Notes under the pieces: generated by a model
Told to the model about the DNA's origin: nothing
Databases searched by the model: none
The model's input: the letters and a program-made list of their open reading frames with translations, nothing else
Shown: positions 51,501-64,000 of the stretch, one piece after another
Position numbering within the stretch: position 1 is the stretch's first letter
Layout of the letters: every line of letters starts with the position of its first letter
Origin: Apostichopus japonicus
Lineage: Eukaryota > Echinodermata > Holothuroidea > Aspidochirotida > Stichopodidae
Direction: 5' to 3'
Assembly: GCF_037975245.1 (NCBI RefSeq)
Contig: NC_092573.1
Coordinates: 15,860,265 to 15,924,264, forward strand
DNA: 64,000 nt
Program-made: the position numbers and the translations under genes

Positions 51501-53059
51501 GGTGTAAAAACTATTGTGGGGCTTACCAGCATAATTTGGGTTACTTTACATGGTCAATTTTTGAAATTTGAAGAGGGTATCTGACAATGCTAGATACTTT
51601 TGCTTCTAATCTACTGTAGGCCTAACAAAGTTAAAAGGATTGTCTGGTGGCCCAAAGAAGTTAGCTTAAAAAATAGTAAATAATTTTCCAAACATGTTGT
51701 CAAAGTATGAGAACGCTAATGTTGCGTTTGACAGAGAAACGATTTTTTAATCGTTATGGATAGACATTTCAAATATGATTTGAACAGTACAATACGTGAC
51801 GTCAGCTCTGCCATAGCAGATTGCGTCATAACCCACCCTCCGCACAGTACCTATACGGTAATCACAACAAAAACAGCGTTTGTATACAGATAAATTTCTT
51901 CCTTAATTTCCGGTGAAATTTCTTTAAAATTAGATATGTTTTCAAAAACTCCTTAAGCAGCCATGTACTTGATCGGTGGTTCCGTGGTCTTTGTGTAACA
52001 CAAGGTAAATTTTAACAGCAGACTCCGAGTTGTTCAGGCTATACATCGCGCTATCCAGCTCCAACGCGAAAAATGTTCGCATGTAGGCTGTACTCAAACG
52101 TTGACAATCGGACAGTTCTGCGAAGCCTAAGCTTCTCATTGCTACATTCTGCTCTGACAACGATTCGATCAATTTCTTCAATAATTTCCGGTGAAATTTC
52201 TTATAAATTAGATATGATTTAAAAAAACTCCTTAAGCCGCAATATATGTAGTAGATCGGTGGTTTCGTGGTCTTTGTGAAACACAAGATAAGTTTTAACA
52301 GCAGGCTCTTCGTTGTTTACACATCGCGGTATCCAGCTTCAGCGCGAAGAATGTTCGCGTGTATAGGCTACCCTAACGTTTACAATCGGACAGTTCTGTG
52401 ATGACATCGATTCGGCGCCAAGTTTCATCTTTCGGTTTAACGAATACTTTACAAGTTTCCTTTTACTGTTAATTTGATCCGTGAATTTTATTTCAGCGAT
52501 TTCGAAGAAGAGTTAATGAACTGTGGTTTGAGTGTGAGTGTACTATGTGTAACGCTATACAAGTACACCAACTGAGCATCGTAGTATATACGTTCGCGAG
52601 TATGTACGTTATATATATGAGGCAATCCAATGTGCTTACACATGAGTTTGTTTGCTGCGGAATTGGGAGTGCTAACTTCAAGTCGCCTGTTTTGCCTATC
52701 TGCAACCACTACGTCAATCACCATATTGAAGCGTTCGAACAAACGGTACTTTTGGTGAGAAACTGGTGAATTTGAAAACCAGATTTCGACAAGAATGAAA
52801 CGTCGAATGGGGACAATTTTTACATGGTTAGAAAGAGAAAAATAATAACTACAAAGACAATGTATCAAAATCTTCCACCAGACAATTCCTTTAAGATAAC
52901 TACAGTATGTATCACCTGTGTATCTTTGGGCATACTCCTGCTTGATTTGTCCTGTCGCATGGGTAGACGTGGCTGGGAAGCTGGATAATTTGCAGTGAAA
53001 GAATTCAAAGGTCCAACTGCATTGTGACCAACCTGCATTGCAATGTATTGAGAATCCAT
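42527..53059 (-). CDS. PDCD7: Programmed cell death protein 7 / U11-U12 snRNP 59K protein
   Basis: Coding exons on the minus strand: 52916-53059, 49978-50118, 49084-49170, 47291-47422, 46313-46451, 45458-45561, 44982-45102, 43587-43677, 42527-42641. Phases agree at every junction, giving 357 residues. Human PDCD7 (about 485) has a longer Pro-rich N-terminus. The body is coiled coil rich in Lys, Arg and Glu. Family blocks are LSEVRQKKRDM...RALRKLRLIR, ENFESAMTKLEEFVRQRSTMYREEEK, VMLEGE...EMLFGE, WNPISRFYNQANENLQCFIDVRRQWDAFI and the C-terminal PLNWISPAPPSSDKWASAI. The protein is part of the U11/U12 di-snRNP that recognises minor introns; none of this gene's own introns looks U12-type. The ATG at 53059 is used rather than a GTG just upstream. 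The exon 46313-46451 acceptor is chosen by phase and homology. Confidence 0.92.
47935..49067 (-). mobile_element. TTAA-flanked element with a THAP-like remnant (PDCD7 intron 3)
   Basis: The ends are AGGAGA inverted repeats with partial similarity beyond, flanked by TTAA at 47931-47934 and 49068-49071. The minus-strand ORF at 48371-48841 includes MPECQAFGCVTEEGRGSRKR at about 48770, the C-x-A-x-G-C start of a THAP zinc finger, but the remaining THAP residues are not recognisable. THAP plus TTAA suggests a Kolobok-type transposon remnant. The right TTAA lies 12 nt inside the intron from the exon 49084-49170 donor. Confidence 0.65.
51635..52890 (-). mobile_element. TTAA-flanked MITE, copy B (PDCD7 intron 1)
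   Basis: Termini AAGGATTGTCTGGTGG and, as reverse complement, AGGAATTGTCTGGTGG, with TTAA at 51631-51634 and 52891-52894. It is the same family as 9863-10868 in opposite orientation and 250 bp longer because of an internal duplication (about 51915-52170 against 52185-52380). Its end lies 21 nt from the exon 1 splice donor. Confidence 0.8.
51915..52380. repeat. Internal direct duplication within MITE copy B
   Basis: Two diverged tandem segments each start near ctccttaagc(a/c)gc, share gatcggtggtt(c)cgtggtctttgtg and end near gcgaa(a/g)aatgttcgc. Copy A in RPS6 has one such segment. Confidence 0.8.
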
Positions 53060-53905
53060 CACTAAAAAATGTGAAATCTGTTTGTGTTTACTAGGCCCAG
53101 TCTACTTGTATTTTGATTTGGTTTTGATATATCAGATGTGGAAAAGAACCACAGCGATAACGAAGTCCAGGCGTTGTTACTGATCGCGTGAAGCACTGCT
53201 AGTTCTTATGAAATGTTTGGTCTTACTGTTACTACTGTAGTACATACAGTATGCTATTCTCAGGCAGTAAGTGAAACCTAGCATAACGATGTAGATCTAG
53301 CCTACAGTACTAGCAGTACAGTTTACGTTAGCAATGCAGAGAAAACAATAACGTTGATTACCAGCCCTAGGCTATAGTACAGGCCCAGTTATGCGACTTA
53401 TCATTAATTCCAAATATGACTAAAGAGACCAAGTAAAACAAGGCTATACTGGTAGACATATTAATGAATCATGCTCTTGTTGGGATTTCACAAGATAATC
53501 CTAGCGACAAACTTAGTAGCATCGCACCAAAAATAAGTTGTAACGGTCCACAAGTGCTAGTCAAAGTTAGCACTGCCGTTATGCAGTTTATATCTCCAGT
53601 ACTATGGGCGGCCATTTGGGCAAAAAAATACAAGGATGAAAAACAGACAAGAACAAAGATGAAAAGGAACAATAATAAGAATGTAGTGCACTACAGATAG
53701 ACTGAAAGGATATAGAGATGAAACATTCTAACCAAGGAAAGAACAAATAAACAGACCAAAATGAAGAAAATATCATAATCATTTAGCTAATAATAAGAAA
53801 AAGATGCACCAAAAGGAAACTGACTAAACAACCAAACTAAACCACACCAAGCCATTGATAAACGACACGACTGTGCGAACTAAATGATTGTAAAGTTTTC
53901 CCATA
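53060..53905. other. PDCD7: PDCD7 upstream region
   Basis: Probably holds the PDCD7 promoter and 5' UTR. No TATA box or confident transcription start is seen. Confidence 0.35.
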
Positions 53906-53995
53906 AATCAAAACGAACGTTGGGCGACAATCAAAACGAAAATTGGGACCGAATCAAAATGAACATTGGGACATAATCAAAACGAACAGCTGTTG
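53906..53995. repeat. 23-bp tandem repeat, about 3.7 copies
   Basis: Units AATCAAAACGAAC(A/G)TTGGG start at 53906, 53929, 53952 and 53975, exactly 23 bp apart. Single related words recur at about 54103, and inverted (cattcattttgattt) at about 54510, which hints at a mobile-element end. Confidence 0.85.
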
Positions 53996-56900
53996 TTTGT
54001 GAACTCTTCTATCTGTTTTATGCTTAAGTTGGGAGGGTTAAAAAGGACTTTCCTTTCTTGCAGCCTGCCAAGAATCAAGAATAAAAACGAACAGCAGGTT
54101 AAATCAAAACAAACAGAGGGCGATACACTGAGCACCCCTCTTAGATAATTTTTGGAATGCCCTCAACACACCGCAATGGCGTAGCTCAAACCGGATCTTG
54201 CTGCATAGAAATTTTGTGTCTTAGCTTCATATCATCAGGCCCATATGTACTTGGTCACAGTGACTAGGCCTGTCTATGATAATCAGTATGACAGTGTCCC
54301 TTGTTTGCCTCTGCACCTTTAAAAAATTCCCTTGTGGGCACAATGACAACGACAACGATGACCTTGTGAAGCACAGTGCAGCGTGGTTGGACAAAAGTAT
54401 CGTGCGTACAAGATGTCGTAACTACATTTCGTTATATAACACAATCAAGGAAAACCAAAACAGCGGCATCTGTCCTTTTAGTTCATATGCATTCATTCGT
54501 TTCGCGTGAACATTCATTTTGATTTCGAGCAAATGTCCTTTTGATTATATTACATCTTGGTTCTTAAGGTGGGGAGTGATCTTTTTGTTCTGACAAGTGG
54601 ATCAATTTTGACTTCCCGGTGCTCCTTGTTTATCCTTCAGTCGCATGTGTTTGATGTTTTGCTACATGATTGTCTTTTTAATTTCTCTTTTTAAGTGTGC
54701 CTTTCACAATTTTTACATTAGTATCACACATCTTGGTTTCATTATGCATATTTCTTCTTTTACAATATTCCTTGTTTCATCGTTGTATTTTTCCCCAAAT
54801 GGCCGTCCATACAGTACTTCAATTTGATCGAGGCCTTCGCATAGTTTCTACGTTAGGTAGCTACTACTTAAGATGTAGATATCCTGTGGTGACTCGGTTT
54901 GAACGTGGTGCTTTTCGACTGGCACCAGAGTTTGTAAATACCAATAAATATTCTCTTGGACAAACTAAAAAATCGTCTCTGATAGATTTTGACCGCATCA
55001 ACAGTAGTTTGTGGATGATTTCATTCAATTCTGACAGAAGCTTTACACAATTAATGATACATCTTTTTTTCAGCAGTGGATACTGAACTGTAACAGTCAT
55101 GGCTTCGTGGTATTACTACCTATTTAAGCTGCATATTTAAGAGGGCACATACTTTTCCCTTCTTCTTTTGGCTTTGTTTATTTTGCTTTGTAATTTTATG
55201 CAAAAGCCACATTGTAAGTCAGGGACACAAAGCGTTATTATACTTTGTATGAAATTACTTATGTAGCAAACTCTGGTATGGCATGCTATTTAAATGAAAG
55301 ACAAAGGTCAATAAACTGTGTGATATAGGAAATTTATTATACTAATGCTCCTGTGTAGCAATGCCGTCCATAAATTCAATGTTAATTTTCGGGAAAAAGC
55401 AAAAGTGCATTGAAACACACAAAGAAATAAAAATATTTTGAACATGTTGTTAATGTTGAAAAAGAAAAATTATTTTGTTGTAGAATAGCGCTTATTTATA
55501 TGTTTATGGATAAAAATAGAAAACAAGAAACAAATAGCATTATGGAATAAACCACACCAAACTAAACACTTTCCTTTATTTTGGAATTGGTAAATCTGTA
55601 CAAGGGCTTTGCAATATTCAAGAGTACGGTATGGATGTGTTACATTTTAAGAGTAGACTAATCACATGTATATATATATATATATATTCTAGTAGAGTAG
55701 GATTGGCCAGTACATATTAAGAGACAAGAACGAATGCAAAAGAGGTTATAACTGCTGTGACTTAAACATGACAGCTGTAAAAATCTATCAAATATTAACT
55801 CAATAGCAACATTTACAAACAGTTCAAACAATTAGCATACTACCTACCATCCAAGAGAAAAACTATGAATATTAGAGCAAAGTTTCAAGGAATTAGAACT
55901 AAAATAAGGTAATTATATTTTTTAATGATACAATCTTGAAAAGAGAGTACTGGCTTCATCACAGCACATGTATTCATTCATCTTGTCCAGTTTGATAGTG
56001 CCACAATGTATTAAACATATAAAAGTACCATGTTTGTTTGTTTCATACTATTTGAGCATGTCACCCTTTATAGGACAAGTAAACCACGAAACATTTCATA
56101 TTGGTGTACATTGTAAGCACAATTCTGCATTCTGTTCAGTTGTACAAGCCACATTCAGATAATCATGCAATTAATTCTTATACCATTTAAAGGCATTTAT
56201 GTATCTGGAAAAGTTCTGTTGTTATTTACTTATAGAGTTTAAGATATGCTTTATTGGCTCCAATTATAGCTTGTAGGAAAAGCTTTGTGATTACGTAATC
56301 GACCTGCCACGGTCGTAAATCGACCTCAGCCTCCACAATTACCCTGCATAGCTTCTTAACACCATTAGGCTCTTTGTGTAAACATGAGTGGAAATATGTT
56401 CACGTCAACAGTGTAGTTCATCATACAGCATTCACACAAAGACCCTCATAGAAGAAAAAATATGTGGCAGGCGTTGCAGACTGATTGGTAAAAAGAGGTC
56501 ATATTACGAGCAAGGCAGGTCGATAGGAAATCTCAAGAAACTTTTCCATGATAGCGTGCTATAGTTGAGGTCTATAGAGCAGACCTTTAAGCTGGTTAAG
56601 ACCTTGATAACTCTTGCCTGATGTTGTTGTTTTCTCAACTCATACGAACTGTCATTAAGTTGAGGCGGTTTTTTTACAGCCATAAATGGAATTTAAGACA
56701 TTAACTTTGCACATCGCAAAAGTGATGTGCATGTCAAAAAACAACCACAACTAAGTCGCAAAGTTAGATACTGAACAACAAAATGGTCTTTAGAAAGTCT
56801 GCTGGTGCTGCAACAAGCTTGCAGGAAACTTTGTGTCTCAATGCTCAAAATTTCAAGAACAGCTAAAATATATCAGGTAATGTATATAGTACACTGACTA

Positions 56901-57907
56901 GGCTTTAGGATATAAGTCTATTTTCATTACATGAAGTCACTGGTTTGAATAAGTCTAGCACAATATAATAGCTTAAATAAAGAAGAAACTATATTTAAAA
57001 AGCAGAATGAAACCTTCAGCTCCCTAATCAATGGCCAATAGATACAGTATGAACACTATGGACAAAGCATTCCTTTTATCCTAACACAGCGACAGCTATG
57101 CAATTCATTATATCCTGTTTGAACTTTGCCATTGGCCATTAACAAACTATAACACAATAATGGAGTATATATTTACAATGCATACAGCTTACAGAGTGAA
57201 AATCAACTGTTAATTATTGAATTCTAAATTCACAAGAAGACTTTTGTCTGCATGTACAGTGACGGGTCTGAAATTTTTTAATATTTATGTTGTAATATTT
57301 ATGATTTAATATTTATGTACTGGATGGGTTTTCAAACTTCCAGAGTATTCAACCATTTATCAGGTGTATCATCCTACAAGTTAATCTAACATTCAAGCCC
57401 TAGATGTGAGACATTGGTAAGGATGTCACAAATAATCTGCACTATTCAACTCTCTCTCATGAAATCAACAAAATTTAAGTAGGATATAAAAAAAACCTTC
57501 ATCAACTGTTGGTACTGAAACCTCATTACCAAGTTCAGATTACAATCTGGTTTAACTCTTTGAAGTCCAATGTATATCTGCATCTTTAATGGAAGCCCTT
57601 CACTGTATCACCCCTTGACAATCCAACACTCTATATGTATACATGTGTGAAACCACTGACATATTCACTGACTGTACAAATGACCACTACATACACCTTT
57701 GAACTACCAATAACCTAGTTTAATACACATGTCCCTTTATTACCATTCTTCCTGTCACCGTGATTAACATGTTTATCAGACACTACAGAAAGATACATAT
57801 TCTAACCAGCACTTTACCTGAAGTCACAAACACTACACAAAAGAAGATAAAATTATTAAAAATAAATAATACAATCAAATGTTGCAGATATTCATATTTA
57901 AGTGTAA
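53996..57907. other. Intergenic region between PDCD7 and CLPX
   Basis: No gene is supported. ORFs such as 54697-55086 (129 codons) and 57760-58128 do not resemble any family I know; the latter runs into a MITE. A (TA)n microsatellite lies at 55668-55688. Part is likely CLPX 3' UTR. Confidence 0.4.
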
Positions 57908-58314
57908 AGGCCCGGTCACACTACAGCGATATTTTATCGGAATACGGTCCGATTTATCCGATTTTAGGCCGAACAGTGAGGTTTGTGGTAGTGAATGTAA
58001 TGAATGCAGTGGAATATTCGAATACCTACTCCAAATCTGAGGGGTTCTGGAACGGACTACATTCTGAAGTGACGTCACATCGAAAAACGATAAAAATCGT
58101 AAGAGAAATCCGTAAAAGGAAAACATAAAAGGAAACAGAGTCAATATCAAAAGTTAGGAGAGGGCTATTCCACATCAGAATGGCTCAACAGATAGCAAAT
58201 CAGGTCCTTTATCACTGTGGCTGGAAGACCCGAACAAAAAAATTGGCAGTTTCGATACCTCCAGGAAAATCGGATAGTATTCCGATAAAAAAATGGTATA
58301 GTGTGACCGGGCCT
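57908..58314. mobile_element. MITE with TAA duplication, PIF/Harbinger-like
   Basis: Starts AGGCCCGGTCACACTA and ends with its reverse complement TAGTGTGACCGGGCCT. The flanks are TAA at 57905-57907 and 58315-58317. A 3-bp TWA duplication is the mark of PIF/Harbinger elements. It also has internal inverted words (ttatcggaatacggtcc against gatagtattccgataa). 407 bp, non-coding. Confidence 0.75.
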
Positions 58315-58782
58315 TAACAGAGAGAGAAATGGTGCAACCACTGTTTGGCCTAGGTAACTTGTAGATACCCGTTCACATGCATTTTCAAAACCGAGTCTTA
58401 CAAGTCTACAATAAAAAGAAATCCTCAAACTAAATTATTTTCTACAGAGGGTAAGTGCTTTAGTAAAATGACAAAGACTAGCTATTTTCCCACCACAAGC
58501 TATCTCTTTCAACATATTTGACACCAGTACAGCCTAACAATGTATTAAATCTGTAAGAACTCTACAGATAAATGAAATAATCAAACAAAGGATTAAAAAA
58601 TGTAATAGGTCTATGGACAAAAGAATTGACTAAACAATGGGTAATATCATTAAGACTCTTCCATGCATAGCTGCTCTATATATTAATGTTTTTTACTTCC
58701 TCAAAATAGCAGGTTGGTAGGTTTAAGAATGCAAACCTTTTTGCTAGAGTTCTTTTGATTATATATTACACGACGTTTGAGT

Positions 58783-63364
<4,582 letters not shown>

Positions 63365-63849
63365 TTACACCATTGGCTTGTTTGCACCTTCAGCAGATTT
63401 CTAAGTAATGTTGATAAAACTATTATACTTTTTGTTTTTGCAAGGATGACTACAAAAAAGTTTTACAAAAAAGTTTTAAATGAAGGTAAAATCTTTTGAA
63501 GAACATTTGCCATGATGATGACTTCAAATATTGTAAGGATGGTTGAACATGGCAAAGTTTGTAATCGTCCAACAACTACAGAGACTTAGGAATAAGGAAC
63601 TGAGATGAGTTTGCATCTTTCAGAGTGGAGAAAATTAGTTTATGTATCATGTGCATATGTCATCATAATATCATAATATCATTTTATATCACACAAGTAT
63701 CCTTTTCAATTGCTACTTCTATATGATATTCAAATAGAAAGTTTTAAGTGTTGTATGTTGGCAAGGCTTTTTCACACTACTCTTCAACAGCTTACCCCTA
63801 TCAACACCCACACAGCCAAGTGTACACACTTCAAACAGTCACTCCTAGG

Positions 63850-64000
63850 GCACTAATAATAATAATAATAACAGAGATTTATAATGCGCACATATCCACC
63901 CTGCAGGGTGCTCAAGGCGCGAGATTATTATTAACCCCTGGTCATTGGTAACTTGTCACACCCACACACCAAAGTGTGCACAATTCAATCAATCTCTCCT
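63850..64000 (-). mobile_element. SINE-like element, truncated by the window edge
   Basis: On the minus strand it shows ttgtgcacactttggtg, gtgacaagttaccaatgacca and a gcgcattataaat-type tail with ATT repeats, matching 32805-32936. It lies in the CLPX intron preceding exon 63095-63348. Confidence 0.6.

Noticed and set aside
53057-53062. GTG at 53062 as PDCD7 start
   Set aside because: The ATG at 53059 is one codon downstream and is the expected eukaryotic start.
54697-55086. 129-codon ORF between PDCD7 and CLPX
   Set aside because: Hydrophobic start but no recognisable family, and codon use looks random. Could be reconsidered with transcript data.
57760-58128. 122-codon ORF near CLPX 3' end
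   Set aside because: Most of it is the TAA-flanked MITE at 57908-58314.

Overview
This is a 64 kb window of animal (metazoan) nuclear DNA. The genes are split by long GT-AG introns, there are no bacterial operon features, and the intergenic DNA is AT-rich and full of small DNA transposons, LINE and Penelope-type fragments, SINE-like copies and minisatellites. Gene content and transposon style suggest a marine invertebrate deuterostome, perhaps an echinoderm such as a sea cucumber. That placement is inference; the phylum cannot be proved from the sequence alone.

Layout. 1-4330: nested transposons, where a minus-strand LINE is split by a 2.7 kb TIR element that carries Penelope-like reverse transcriptase sequence, itself split by a hAT-type MITE. 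4387-5478 (-): an intact single-exon immunoglobulin-domain surface protein. 7597-14112 (+): ribosomal protein S6, five exons with a two-codon first coding exon. 14868-16210: one TIR element inside another; 16320-16680: a LINE 3' end. 18610-23552 (-): an RFXANK/ANKRA2-type ankyrin protein, six coding exons. 24907-25745 and 26805-27178: hAT-type MITEs. 30860-37382 (+): DCAF12, a WD40 substrate receptor of CUL4 ubiquitin ligases, seven coding exons. 39895-40540: a hAT MITE inside a minisatellite. 42527-53059 (-): PDCD7, the U11/U12 snRNP 59K protein, nine coding exons. 57908-58314: a TAA-flanked MITE. 58783 to the right edge (-): the C-terminal half of mitochondrial CLPX, whose 5' part lies beyond the window.

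The genes are housekeeping loci that do not form one pathway: translation (RPS6), transcriptional co-regulation (RFXANK/ANKRA2), ubiquitin ligase targeting (DCAF12), minor-intron splicing (PDCD7) and mitochondrial protein unfolding (CLPX). CLPX followed by PDCD7 on the same strand matches the human 15q22 order as I remember it, so this may be old microsynteny.

The most unusual signal is that three minisatellites are anchored exactly on exon edges. A 65-bp array repeats the last codons and stop of DCAF12, a 74-bp array repeats the last codons and stop of PDCD7, and a 111-bp array repeats a CLPX 3' splice site. Also notable are TTAA-flanked transposons sitting 12 and 21 nt downstream of two PDCD7 5' splice sites, a hairpin-bearing core shared by hAT-type MITEs that have different termini, and clean target-site duplications that allow insertions to be ordered. 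I found no CRISPR array, tRNA, rRNA or clearly undescribed multi-gene system.
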